16,577 bases of DNA from JBOGGX01 sp050744245 (GTDB taxonomy: Bacteria > Actinomycetota > Acidimicrobiia > Acidimicrobiales > JBOGGX01), in contig JBOGGX010000274.1 in assembly GCA_050744245.1 (NCBI GenBank), positions 1 through 16,577 of the forward strand, written 5' to 3'. Of the stretch, positions 6,715 to 13,804 are shown piece after piece. The notes under the pieces are model-generated. The model worked only from the letters and a program-made list of their open reading frames with translations, did not search any database and was not told the DNA's origin. Every line of letters begins with the position of its first letter. Position 1 is the first letter of the stretch. Made by a program: the position numbers and the translations under genes.

Positions 6715-6738
6715 GGAGGACCGCCACTGAACTTCTAC
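6715..6738 (-). repeat. Right inverted end of the IS256 remnant
   Basis: On the minus strand this reads GAAGTTCAGTGGCGGTCCTCC inward and mirrors the left end at 4459-4480 with a few substitutions and one inserted base. The next 80 bp to 6818 hold two hairpins and no gene. Confidence 0.55.
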
Positions 6739-6779
6739 GACACCCGAGTCAACCTCCCAACCCGAACTTCGGGTACCTA

Positions 6780-6797
6780 TCGCGCCCATAGGCGCGA
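6780..6797 (-). terminator. Hairpin terminator after the sugar-nucleotide gene
   Basis: TCGCGCC and GGCGCGA are a perfect 7-bp stem around a 4-base loop, 21 bp after the TAA at 6821-6819. A second palindrome, CCCGAACTTCGGG (6761-6773), follows on the same side. There is no long T run, as is usual for high-GC actinobacteria. Confidence 0.5.
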
Positions 6798-6818
6798 CAA
6801 GGCCCCAACATTCGGGTG

Positions 6819-9305
6819 TTAGCGCAGCATCTGGCGGATGCGGCGGGCGTACTCCTGGGCCAGGCGGCGGGCGTCGGCGTCGGAGGAGGCCTCGGCCCAG
6901 ATGTTGGTCAGCGGCTCGGACGGGTCGGGCAGGGCCAGCACCCAGCCGTCGTCGTGGCGCACCTTGACCCCGTCGACCAGCTCGACCTCGCGGTCCTTGG
7001 TCCGCTCGACCAGCAGCCGCATCACCGTCCCCTTCTGGTCCCACGGGGTGACCACCGACTCGCGCACGATGTGCACCCGGGGCAGCTTGTGCACGATGTC
7101 CGACACCCGGGCCTGGTCCAACGCCAGCAGCTCGAGCAGCTTGACCAGGGCCGCGGCCGCGTCGTAGGCGGGCAGGAACCCCGGCAGGATGTAGCCGCCG
7201 TCGAGGCTGGCCGCGAAGCCGACCCGGCGGTCGGTGGCGGCCTCCATGAGGGCGGCGCTCGACATCTTGGTGAGCCGCACCTTGAGCCCGGCCCGCTCGA
7301 CGATCTCCTCCGCGTGATGGGTGACGCCCACCGGCAGGGCCATCTCCTCACCGACGATGTGCGAGCCGAGCAGACAGAGGAAGACGAGCAGGGTCTGGCT
7401 GTCGGTGAGGACATGGCCGTCGTCGTCGATGATCGTGAGGTGCTCGCCGTCGGGGTCGATGGCCGCGCCCAGGTTGGCGCCGGCGGCCCGCACCAACGCG
7501 GCCACCTGCTCGGCGTGGGCGTCCTTGTCGTAGGCGATGAGCCCGCGGGTCGACGCGTACGGGTTGACGGCGAGCACGTCGGCACCCAGCTTGGCCAGCA
7601 CGTTCGGCATCACGAACGACGTCGACCCGTAGCCGTAGTCGACGACCACCTTGTGGCGGGCCTGCTGGACCAGCCCCACATCGACCGTCGACTCGAGGGC
7701 CAGCGTGTACTGCTCCAGGGCCCGGGGCGGGTAGGAGATGTCGCCGATCTCGCTCGGGAGCACCCGGCGAAAGTCCTCTCGGGTGAACACCCGCTCGATG
7801 CGGCGCTGATCGACCTCCGACAGGTCGAGGCCCTCGCCGTCGAAGAACCGGATGATGACCGACTGCGGGTCGCCCTCGACCAGCCGCACGGTCACGCCGG
7901 CGCCGACGCTCGGCTGCCGGGCCGCGAACCTGGTGACCGGCACCGAGGCCACCTCGAGGTCGAGGACGTTGACCCCGGCCGCGTTGAGCCCGGCCATCAT
8001 CGCCCGCTTCAGCATCCGGGCCGAACGGCTCGAATCCCGCGAGGTGACGATCGTGGTGTCCTTCTTGATCGAGGTGGCGTGGGCCATGGCGAGCCTGGTC
8101 GCCAGCTCGGGGCTGATGTCGACGTTGGCCAGCCCGGCCACGCCGTCCCGCCCGAACAGGCTGCGGGCGCCGCGGGTCTCCCAGACCAGCGAGGCGTTGA
8201 CCACGGCCCCGGCCTCGACCGTCTTGAACGGATAGATCTTGACGCCGGGGTTGACGACCGCGTTCTCGCCGACGAAGGCCTCGTCCCCGAGCACCGCCCC
8301 CTCCTCGATGCGGGCGTGGGCCCGCAGGTCGGACGAGCGGCCGATCACCGCCCCCCGGAGCCGGACGCTCGGCCCGAGATAGGCGTTGTCGTGGATGACG
8401 ACCCGTTCGAGGTCGCCGTTCTCCCGCACCCGGACGTTGGAGCCGAGCACGACGTACTCCCCCAGCCGGGCCCCGGCACCGATGCGGCAGTTCTCGGCGA
8501 TCACGGCCGGGCCCTCGACCTTGGCCTCGGGGTGGATCTCGGCCCCCTCGCCCAGCCAGACCCCGTGCTGCAGCTCGAACCCGTCGATCTCGACCTCGAC
8601 GTTGCCGTCGAGGGCGTCCTTGTGGGCCCGGATGTAGGCCTCGAGCGTGCCGACGTCCTCCCAGTAGCCGTCGAGCACCGCGCCGAACAACGGCTTGCCG
8701 GCGTCCAGCATGGCCGGGAAGACGTTGGCCGAGAAGTCGACCGTCTGGCCGTCGGGGATGTGGTCGAAGACCTCGGGCTCGAGCACGTAGATGCCGGTGT
8801 TGATGGTGTCGCTGAACACCTGGCCCCAGGTCGGCTTCTCGAGGAAGCGCTCGATCGAGCCGTCGTCGCGGACGATCACGATGCCGTACTCCAGCGGGTT
8901 CTCGACCGCGGCGAGCCCGATGGTGGCGATCGCCCCCCGCTCGGCGTGGAAGCCGACGATGGCCGACAGGTCGGCGTCGGTGAGCACGTCGCCCGAGATG
9001 ACCAGGAAGCGCTGGTCGAGCACGTGCTTGCCGTTGCCCACCGAGCCGGCCGTCCCCATCGGCTCCTCCTCGACGGCGTACTGGATGCGCACCCCGAACT
9101 CGGATCCGTCGCCGAAGTAGGTGCGGATGGCGTTGGCCATGTAGGCCACGGTGACGACGATGTCGTCGAACCCGTGCCGGCGCAGCAGGGTGACGACGTG
9201 CTCCATCATCGGCCGGTTGACCAGCGGCGCCATCGGTTTGGGCTGGTTGGACGTGAGAGGACGGAGCCGGCTCCCCTCTCCCCCAGCCATGATCACTGCC
9301 TTCAT
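6819..9305 (-). CDS. Mannose-1-phosphate guanylyltransferase-like / phosphomannomutase-like fusion protein
   Basis: An 828-residue cytoplasmic protein in three parts. Residues 1-235 are a sugar-1-phosphate nucleotidyltransferase: MAGGEGSRLRPLT near residue 6, QPKPM, GDVLTDAD near 105, and the sugar site EYGIV and FLEKP. Residues about 250-370 are left-handed beta-helix hexapeptide repeats (AVIAENCRIGAGARLGEYVVLGSNV). Residues about 380-815 are an alpha-phosphohexomutase-like domain. The first part should make an NDP-sugar, probably GDP-mannose or an NDP-glucose, for cell-envelope glycans. The mutase half looks altered: the phospho-serine loop reads TSRDSSRSA, the metal loop reads DPDGEH instead of DGDxDR, and the sugar loop SLDGGY lacks the GExSGH pattern. 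It begins 12 bp after the phosphatidyltransferase gene. Fusions of this design are known in actinobacteria and cyanobacteria. Confidence 0.88.
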   Translation of the reverse strand: MKAVIMAGGEGSRLRPLTSNQPKPMAPLVNRPMMEHVVTLLRRHGFDDIVVTVAYMANAIRTYFGDGSEFGVRIQYAVEEEPMGTAGSVGNGKHVLDQRFLVISGDVLTDADLSAIVGFHAERGAIATIGLAAVENPLEYGIVIVRDDGSIERFLEKPTWGQVFSDTINTGIYVLEPEVFDHIPDGQTVDFSANVFPAMLDAGKPLFGAVLDGYWEDVGTLEAYIRAHKDALDGNVEVEIDGFELQHGVWLGEGAEIHPEAKVEGPAVIAENCRIGAGARLGEYVVLGSNVRVRENGDLERVVIHDNAYLGPSVRLRGAVIGRSSDLRAHARIEEGAVLGDEAFVGENAVVNPGVKIYPFKTVEAGAVVNASLVWETRGARSLFGRDGVAGLANVDISPELATRLAMAHATSIKKDTTIVTSRDSSRSARMLKRAMMAGLNAAGVNVLDLEVASVPVTRFAARQPSVGAGVTVRLVEGDPQSVIIRFFDGEGLDLSEVDQRRIERVFTREDFRRVLPSEIGDISYPPRALEQYTLALESTVDVGLVQQARHKVVVDYGYGSTSFVMPNVLAKLGADVLAVNPYASTRGLIAYDKDAHAEQVAALVRAAGANLGAAIDPDGEHLTIIDDDGHVLTDSQTLLVFLCLLGSHIVGEEMALPVGVTHHAEEIVERAGLKVRLTKMSSAALMEAATDRRVGFAASLDGGYILPGFLPAYDAAAALVKLLELLALDQARVSDIVHKLPRVHIVRESVVTPWDQKGTVMRLLVERTKDREVELVDGVKVRHDDGWVLALPDPSEPLTNIWAEASSDADARRLAQEYARRIRQMLR

Positions 9306-9317
9306 CGTGGTCCGACC

Positions 9318-9935
9318 CTACCCCCGGCTCACCTCGTCCAGCCCGGCCGGCCGGTCCCGCTCGGCCAGCGCCCGCTGCGCCATGGGCACGTAGAGGGCGG
9401 CCGCGTAGTAGCTCATGACCACGCCGACCAGCCCGAAGCCCCACGCCACGAACTCGGCCAGCCCGGGCCGGGAGAAGGTGCTGTTGGCCAGGAGGAACAG
9501 CGGGAACGCGATCATGAGGCAGAAGGTGCCGGCCTTGCCCCACCAGGTGACGTCGATCCGGCGGGCGCCCATGGCGGCGAGCACGATGGTCGCCCCCGCC
9601 ACCAGCACCTCCCGTACGAGCACGACGATGGCGAACCACAGCGGGACGGACCCGTCGATGACGATCGCGCCCACCCCGACGATGAACAGCAGCCGGTCGG
9701 CCACCGGATCGAGCACCTTGCCGACCGTCGACACCTGGTTGTAGCGCCGGGCGACGTAGCCGTCGAGAAAGTCGGTGGCGCCGAGGACGGCGAGCAGAGC
9801 GGCGGCCGCGACCCGGTTGTCGCGACCGAACAGCAGCCACAGCATCACCGGCAGGCAACACAGCCGGGCCACGCTGATGAGGTTGGGGATGGTCAGGACC
9901 CGGTCGCTGACCGGTTCGGCGGGCCCGACCGACAT
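9318..9935 (-). CDS. pgsA: CDP-alcohol phosphatidyltransferase, PgsA-like
   Basis: A 205-residue integral membrane enzyme that joins a CDP-activated lipid (usually CDP-diacylglycerol) to an alcohol. The full family signature is present: Asp55, Asp58-Gly59, Ala62-Arg63, Gly72, Asp76 and Asp80 (TDFLDGYVARRYNQ, then GKVLDPVADR). About five to six hydrophobic segments are visible (near 20-37, 44-54, 82-100, 103-122, 135-150, 162-182). The start of the protein (TIPNLISVARLCCLPVMLWLLF) resembles phosphatidylglycerophosphate synthases. Substrate cannot be decided: actinobacterial phosphatidylinositol-phosphate synthases share the signature and often lie near a HIT gene, as here. The downstream sugar-nucleotide gene suggests joint envelope synthesis. 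The -10 box places transcription at the start codon. Confidence 0.88.
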   Translation of the reverse strand: MSVGPAEPVSDRVLTIPNLISVARLCCLPVMLWLLFGRDNRVAAAALLAVLGATDFLDGYVARRYNQVSTVGKVLDPVADRLLFIVGVGAIVIDGSVPLWFAIVVLVREVLVAGATIVLAAMGARRIDVTWWGKAGTFCLMIAFPLFLLANSTFSRPGLAEFVAWGFGLVGVVMSYYAAALYVPMAQRALAERDRPAGLDEVSRG

Positions 9936-9941
9936 GGTGCA

Positions 9942-9947
9942 AGCCTA
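9942..9947 (-). promoter_or_regulatory. -10 box of the phosphatidyltransferase operon, leaderless
   Basis: TAGGCT on the minus strand lies 6 bp before the ATG at 9935, placing the transcription start on the A of the start codon. No ribosome-binding sequence is present. Confidence 0.4.
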
Positions 9948-10004
9948 CGGGCCGGCCGTTGTGCCGCAGCCAGCGCCGCAGCCGCCAGGCGCGGGGGAAT
10001 CGGC

Positions 10005-10010
10005 GAGAAT
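10005..10010 (+). promoter_or_regulatory. -10 box of the HIT gene, leaderless
   Basis: GAGAAT lies 6 bp before the ATG at 10017, so the mRNA is expected to begin at the start codon. The 81-bp gap to the divergent phosphatidyltransferase contains both promoters. Confidence 0.35.
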
Positions 10011-10016
10011 CCCCGC

Positions 10017-10442
10017 ATGGCCACCCTCTTCACCAGGATCATCGACGGCGAGCTGCCCGGCCGGTTCGTGTGGCGCGACGAGCGGTGCGTCGCCTTCCTC
10101 ACCGTCAACCCGCTCAAGCCCGGCCACACGCTGGTCGTGCCGATCGAGGAGGTCGACCACTGGCTCGACTGCCCGCCCGACCTCATGGCCCACCTGGTCG
10201 AGGTGGCCCGCATCCTCGGCCGGGCCCTGCAGCGGGCCTACGACCCCGAGAAGGTGGCGTTGCTCGTGGCCGGGCTCGAGGTCCACCACCTCCACCTCCA
10301 CGTCTCCCCGATCTGGACCGTGCTCGACACCGACTTCGCCGGCGCCGAGGTCGACCCGGCGCCGGCGACCCTCGACGAGGCCCAGGCCAGGATCCTCATG
10401 GCCCTGGCCGAGCTGGGCCACGAGCACCCGACGGGCCCGTAG
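10017..10442 (+). CDS. HIT-family nucleotide hydrolase or phosphorylase
   Basis: A 141-residue cytoplasmic protein of the histidine-triad superfamily, which cleaves nucleoside phosphoramidates or dinucleoside polyphosphates. The start FTRIIDGELPGRFVWRDERCVAFL and NPLKPGHTLVVPIEEVDHW are typical. The triad is H91-L-H93-L-H95-V-S in VHHLHLHVSP. Length fits the Hint/HIT branch rather than long Ap4A phosphorylases. The ATG at 10017 is the only start that keeps the family N-terminus. It is divergent from the phosphatidyltransferase. A HIT protein beside a lipid transferase also occurs in mycobacteria (Rv2613c next to pgsA), so the pairing may be old. Substrate unknown. Confidence 0.92.
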   Translation: MATLFTRIIDGELPGRFVWRDERCVAFLTVNPLKPGHTLVVPIEEVDHWLDCPPDLMAHLVEVARILGRALQRAYDPEKVALLVAGLEVHHLHLHVSPIWTVLDTDFAGAEVDPAPATLDEAQARILMALAELGHEHPTGP

Positions 10443-10532
10443 TCAGTGAGTATGGAACGGCCGGCCCGTTTCGCATCTTGCGTGGGTTGCCCACGATGGG
10501 GCGGACCGAGCCACCTACGGAAGGAGCCGGCC

Positions 10533-10892
10533 GTGTTGATCCATGTTCCCCCTGAGGTTCGCGTGTTGACAATGGACGTGCACAAGAACACCATCTCGAC
10601 CGGGTTGCTCGAGCCCGGGTGGGACACGCCGCTGGTCGACAAGCTGGGCACCGATGAGGAGTGGGTGCGCCGGCTGCTGACCCGCTTGGAGGATCCCCGC
10701 GGGGTGTGGGCCTGCTACGAGGCGGGCCCGACGGGCTACGAGCTGGCCCGGGTGCTGCGCAACGCCGGGATGCACTGTGCGGTGATCGCCCCGTCGGTGA
10801 TCCCGGCCCGCCCGGGCGACCGGGTCAAGACCGTGGCCACCGCCGTGGCCCGCGAGCTCGCCGGGTTCGTATGGGCCGAGATGACCTCCTAA
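10533..10892 (+). pseudogene. IS110-family transposase, N- and C-termini joined by in-frame deletion
   Basis: The 119-residue ORF starts at GTG 10533 behind a textbook AAGGAG. Its first 100 residues are the N-terminal catalytic domain of an IS110 transposase: TMDVHKNT with Asp15, CYEAGPTGYELARVL with Glu63, and APSVIPARPGDRVKT. In intact proteins RVKT is followed by an Asp-rich DRRDA segment; here residue 101 onward reads VATAVARELAGFVWAEMTS, which is the very C-terminus of the family. About 250-300 residues, including the last two catalytic acids and the serine domain, are missing, yet the reading frame is kept. It cannot transpose by itself. Whether the short protein is made is unknown. Confidence 0.75.
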
Positions 10893-11342
10893 CCCCCATG
10901 ACCACTTCGACCATCTCGTTCACCCCGGGCTGGGGGTGAGCGAGGACCCCGCCATGCGCCGGGCACCCGCCGCTGCAGCACCGACCCTCGTGACGACCAT
11001 GCCGGCGTCCCCGATCCCGCGATCAGTATGAGGCAACTCGCTGCGCAGCGCTCTCCCGCGACACCAAAACGCCTACATCAGTCTGCCGGCCAGCCCACCA
11101 GCACCCGCCCGGCGCATGGCCGAGCCCCCGTCCGCGCCCCACCCGCCACCGGGCCGCCGGGGTGACCTAGCAGCCGCCCCGGCGTCAGGGTCGTTCGTCC
11201 TCGCTTCGCTGCGGGCGCTCCACCCTGACCCCAGGACCCCGTCGCCTGCTCAGCAGCATCCAAGCCCCAAACCTCCGGTTCGGCGCGTCCCAACATCAAC
11301 CCGCGGCACGCCCGCCGGACGCGCTTGACAAACCGTTCCACG
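10893..11342. other. 450-bp gene-free stretch, probable 3' non-coding tail of the IS110 relic
   Basis: No convincing gene is seen on either strand; open frames here are shadows without start signals or recognisable motifs. A 6-bp hairpin CACCCC/GGGGTG lies at 10921-10938. The segment near 11198-11226 resembles the GC-rich non-coding DNA common beside IS110 copies. TTGACA lies at 11325-11330, next to the downstream gene. It may have held a guide RNA if the parent was of the IS1111 type, which keeps that RNA downstream. Confidence 0.4.
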
Positions 11343-12875
11343 TCAGTCGTCCCGTTCCATCCAGACCGTCAGGCGCTCCTGGCGGAAGACGAGCTCCCAC
11401 CCGCGGGCGGCCATGGCCCGGAAGAACGTGAGGCTGTCGTCGGTCGTCCAGTCGGGGATGGCGTCGCCGTCGAGCACGGTCGCGGTCACCCCGCGCGTGG
11501 CCCGGCCGGCGTTGGGCCCCGGGAGTTCGAGGAGGTAGACGTCGGTCCGTTCCGCCAGCCGGGGCAACAGGGCGGGCGAGGCCCGGACCGCCTCCTCCGC
11601 CGCGACCATCTCCACCGCCGAGTCGGCCGCCGCGTCGCGAGGGGTGTCGTTGCCCCAGGCCCAAGGGGTCCGGTAGGGGGAGCTGGCCGCGTCGAGGGCG
11701 AAGAACCCGACCGCGGCCAGCACCAGGGCGATGAGCACGCGCCGGTCGACCACCACCCGCTCGACGTTGCGCCGCCCGATCCTGGACAGGGCGAACGTGG
11801 CGGCCACCAAGGCGAAGGGGATGGTCGGCACCAGGTGCTGGGCGCCGTCCGGCCCCGACAGGGGCACCGCGGCGAGCAGGTACAGCACCTGGAGGGGCAG
11901 GCCGGGGATGAGGTAGCGGGGGGCGAGCAGGGGCAGGAACAACAGCGGCGCCAGCACCCCGATGAGCAGCCGGATGCTCGACTCGGAGAAGATGTCGCCC
12001 AGCACCTGGAAGGGGTTCCCGAGCATGGCCCCGATGGCGCCGAGCGCGCTGTTGCCGTAGTCGCCGAAGGCCTCGGGCCCGACCAGGGCCGCATCACCGA
12101 AGACGGGCTGCACGACGAGCACGGCCACCAGCGTCCAGCCCACCCCGAAGCCGATGGCCCTGATGCCGTTGCGCCGGCTGCCGCCCAGCATGAGCAGCAG
12201 TCCGAGCCCGCCGACGACCAGACCGAGCTCGGCGCCGCACAGCACGGTGATGACGGCAAAGGCCCAGAAGCGGGGCCACCGTTTCTCGAGGCCGTAGTAG
12301 GTGGCCGCGAGGAGGGGGGCGACGGCGAGGGTCTGGGGGTGGAAGTCGGCCAGGTTGAGGTTCTGGACGGCCGGGTGCAACCCGTAGGCGACCCCGAGGG
12401 TGGCGGCGGCGCCGACCCGCAGGTGGACGACCCGGCGGGCCAGCCGCCACAGGGGGACGACGCCGACGGCCAGGGCGGCGGACTGGATGCCGAGCAGGGT
12501 CGGCACCGTCGGCAGGATCCCGGTCAGCCAGGCGATCGGCCAGAACGCCAGCGGGGTGTGCGCCGCCAGGAGGTGGTCGCCGGTGATCGTCGGCTCGGCG
12601 CCGTTGCCCGTGCTGATCAGCCAGGCGGCCTGGCTGAATGTGCCCAGCACCTCGCCGGGCATGAGGGTCGAGGCCCGGGCCAGCGCCAGCCCGAACAGCA
12701 TGGTGAACAGCAGCCCGGCCCCGACCCACGGGACGACCCGGTCGGCCCACGCGGCGTCGAGGCGGGCCTGCCACCGGAGCAGGACCTGGTCGATCCGGCG
12801 GCTCAGCTTGCGACGCGGTTTGGGCGGCTGACGAGCGCTCGGGGCTGCGCCGGTCGTCCGAGTCTGGGCGCTCAT
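11343..12875 (-). CDS. DUF2079 multi-pass membrane protein
   Basis: A 510-residue membrane protein of the DUF2079 family, whose fold resembles the GT-C glycosyltransferases. A basic, Pro-rich cytoplasmic N-terminus (about 1-48) precedes roughly ten hydrophobic segments (first near 50-68, last near 380-396). The family core is visible as FSQAAWLISTGN, GDHLLAAHTPLAFWPIAWL and the conserved LADFHPQTLAVAPLLAATYYGLEKRW. The last 110 residues are hydrophilic (DVYLLELPGPN, DAIPDWTTDDSLTFFRAMAARGWELVFRQERLTVWMERDD) and presumably lie outside the membrane. The ATG at 12875 gives a normal N-terminus, but the ribosome site is weak. No enzymatic role is established for the family. Gene order does not help: the upstream SRAP gene is separated by the hairpin pair. 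Confidence 0.87.
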   Translation of the reverse strand: MSAQTRTTGAAPSARQPPKPRRKLSRRIDQVLLRWQARLDAAWADRVVPWVGAGLLFTMLFGLALARASTLMPGEVLGTFSQAAWLISTGNGAEPTITGDHLLAAHTPLAFWPIAWLTGILPTVPTLLGIQSAALAVGVVPLWRLARRVVHLRVGAAATLGVAYGLHPAVQNLNLADFHPQTLAVAPLLAATYYGLEKRWPRFWAFAVITVLCGAELGLVVGGLGLLLMLGGSRRNGIRAIGFGVGWTLVAVLVVQPVFGDAALVGPEAFGDYGNSALGAIGAMLGNPFQVLGDIFSESSIRLLIGVLAPLLFLPLLAPRYLIPGLPLQVLYLLAAVPLSGPDGAQHLVPTIPFALVAATFALSRIGRRNVERVVVDRRVLIALVLAAVGFFALDAASSPYRTPWAWGNDTPRDAAADSAVEMVAAEEAVRASPALLPRLAERTDVYLLELPGPNAGRATRGVTATVLDGDAIPDWTTDDSLTFFRAMAARGWELVFRQERLTVWMERDD

Positions 12876-12893
12876 CGCCCCGCCACGGACCGG

Positions 12894-12953
12894 CCCGCCA
12901 TTCTCGACGCATCTACGGTCGGAATTCGACCGTCACTGCGTCGAGTTCGCGGG
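12894..12953. repeat. Hairpin repeat, copy 1
   Basis: Outer stem CTCGACGCA (12903-12911) pairs with TGCGTCGAG (12937-12945) and extends outward through CCCGC and GCGGG. The inner stem is ACGGTCG (12915-12921) with CGACCGT (12927-12933) around GAATT. It lies 18 bp upstream of the DUF2079 start codon. Confidence 0.8.
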
Positions 12954-12966
12954 TCCACGCCCTGCC

Positions 12967-13024
12967 CCGCGATTCTCGACGCATCTCGCACCGCTGTCCG
13001 GTGTCCACTGCGTCGAGTTCGCGG
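12967..13024. repeat. Hairpin repeat, copy 2
   Basis: The outer stem is identical to copy 1 (12975-12983 with 13009-13017) and extends by CCGCGA and TCGCGG. The inner stem has a different sequence, CACCG (12989-12993) with CGGTG (12999-13003) around CTGTC, so pairing is kept while bases differ. It begins 12 bp after the SRAP stop on the minus strand and may end that transcript, but has no T run. Confidence 0.8.
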
Positions 13025-13035
13025 TGTCCGCTCGC

Positions 13036-13788
13036 TCACCTGACGTCCGGGGCGTCGACCTCGAGGTTGAGCTCGGCTGCGGCTGCGGGCGCGGGTTCGG
13101 CCGGTTCGATGAGCTCGGGTCCGTCGGTGCGGACGTTGTTGACGGCCGTGCTCACCGGGTAGATCGTGATCAGCTCGGACGGCGCCGGCACGAGCAGCTT
13201 CCCGAGCGTGTCGAGGTCGTCGTTCGTCGGGTCGAGCCACGCGGCCCAGACGCTGGGCGGCAGCATCGCCGGCATCCGGTCGTGGATCTCGGCCATCTTC
13301 TCGTTGGGTTCACCGGTGATGATCGTGCACGACCGCACCAGCTGGCTGTCGTCACCGTCGGGGGCGTCCTTCGGCCGCCACCGCTCCCAGAGCCCGGCGA
13401 GGGCCAGCGGCTCCCCGTCGGTGCGCTGGACGTACATCGGCTGCTTGGCCTTCTGTCCCGGCACCTTCATCCATTCGTAGAACCCGTCGGCGGGGATGAG
13501 GCAACGCCGCTTGGCGAAGGCCCGCTTGTAGGTGTTCTTGCTGGTCACCGAGTCGGCCCGGGCGTTGATCATCTTGTTGCCGGTCGACGGGTCCTTGGCC
13601 CAGAACGGCACCAGCCCCCAGTGGAACGCGTCGAGCCGACGTACACCACCGCTCTCGAACACGACGTAGATGTCCTGGGTGGGCGCGACGTTGTAGCTCG
13701 GCTCAAGCACCTGCTCGGCGACCTCTTCGACGGCGAAGTACTTGGCGAGCTCGTCGGGAGGCGACGACGACACGAACCGGCCGCACAT
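13036..13788 (-). CDS. SRAP-family (HMCES/YedK-like) abasic-site protein
   Basis: A 250-residue protein of the SOS-response-associated peptidase family, which crosslinks its N-terminal Cys to abasic sites in single-stranded DNA. After loss of Met the protein begins CGRF, so Cys2 is the nucleophile. The other active-site elements are visible: SYNVAPTQ with Asn33, GFYEW with Glu105 and EIHDRMP with His169. HWGLVPFWAKD and INARADSV are further family motifs. Length is normal, except for an Ala/Pro-rich tail of about 25 residues. ATG 13788 is forced by the catalytic Cys2. The -10 box TAGCGT (13804-13799) overlaps the stop codon of the upstream methyltransferase gene. No LexA-type box was recognised. 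Confidence 0.95.
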   Translation of the reverse strand: MCGRFVSSSPPDELAKYFAVEEVAEQVLEPSYNVAPTQDIYVVFESGGVRRLDAFHWGLVPFWAKDPSTGNKMINARADSVTSKNTYKRAFAKRRCLIPADGFYEWMKVPGQKAKQPMYVQRTDGEPLALAGLWERWRPKDAPDGDDSQLVRSCTIITGEPNEKMAEIHDRMPAMLPPSVWAAWLDPTNDDLDTLGKLLVPAPSELITIYPVSTAVNNVRTDGPELIEPAEPAPAAAAELNLEVDAPDVR

Positions 13789-13798
13789 GGCGGCGCGA

Positions 13799-13804
13799 AC
13801 GCTA
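13799..13804 (-). promoter_or_regulatory. -10 box of the SRAP gene overlapping the upstream stop codon
   Basis: TAGCGT, the same hexamer as before ppk2, starts with the TAG stop of the methyltransferase gene and ends 10 bp before the SRAP ATG. The leader would be only about 4 bases. No clear -35 box is seen. Confidence 0.35.

Larger units (their letters stand above)
4459..6738. mobile_element. Decayed IS256/Mutator-family element interrupted by an IS110 element
   Basis: The ends are inverted relatives. Reading inward, the left end (4459-4480) contains GAACTTGGTGGCGGCCTCC and the right end (6738-6715, minus strand) contains GAAGTTCAGTGGCGGTCCTCC. Between them the minus strand holds a broken IS256-type transposase (6647 down to about 5875). 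The IS110 element separates the transposase's C-terminal codons from the left inverted end, so IS110 arrived later. No exact 8-9 bp target duplication is apparent, and both outer boundaries are uncertain by a few bases. Confidence 0.65.
10443..11342 (+). mobile_element. IS110-family relic (deletion derivative), approximate limits
   Basis: The whole gap between the HIT stop and the DUF2079 stop appears to be an old IS110 copy: a leader of 90 bp, a shortened transposase ORF (10533-10892) and 450 bp of non-coding DNA. The octamer GCTTGACA at 11323-11330 also marks the right end of the other IS110 in this window. Limits are inferred only from the neighbouring genes. Confidence 0.5.

Noticed and set aside
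6816..10442. A plus-strand open frame of about 1,200 codons ending in the HIT gene
   Set aside because: Only its last 141 codons, from ATG 10017, are real. The rest is the antisense of the sugar-nucleotide and phosphatidyltransferase genes, with low-complexity Asp/Gly/Val/His composition typical of reversed high-GC coding DNA.
10431..10469. ACGGGCC/GGCCCGT inverted repeat spanning the HIT stop codon as a terminator
   Set aside because: The loop is 25 bases, the left arm is inside the coding sequence and there is no T run; chance is likely at this GC content.
12894..13024. CRISPR array
   Set aside because: Only two units exist, each is an extended palindrome and the unlike middle parts are self-complementary rather than unique spacers; no cas genes are present.
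11325..13043. Plus-strand open frame of 572 codons over the DUF2079 gene
   Set aside because: Gln/Gly/Asp/Arg-rich reverse shadow; the minus-strand reading has clear membrane segments and family motifs.
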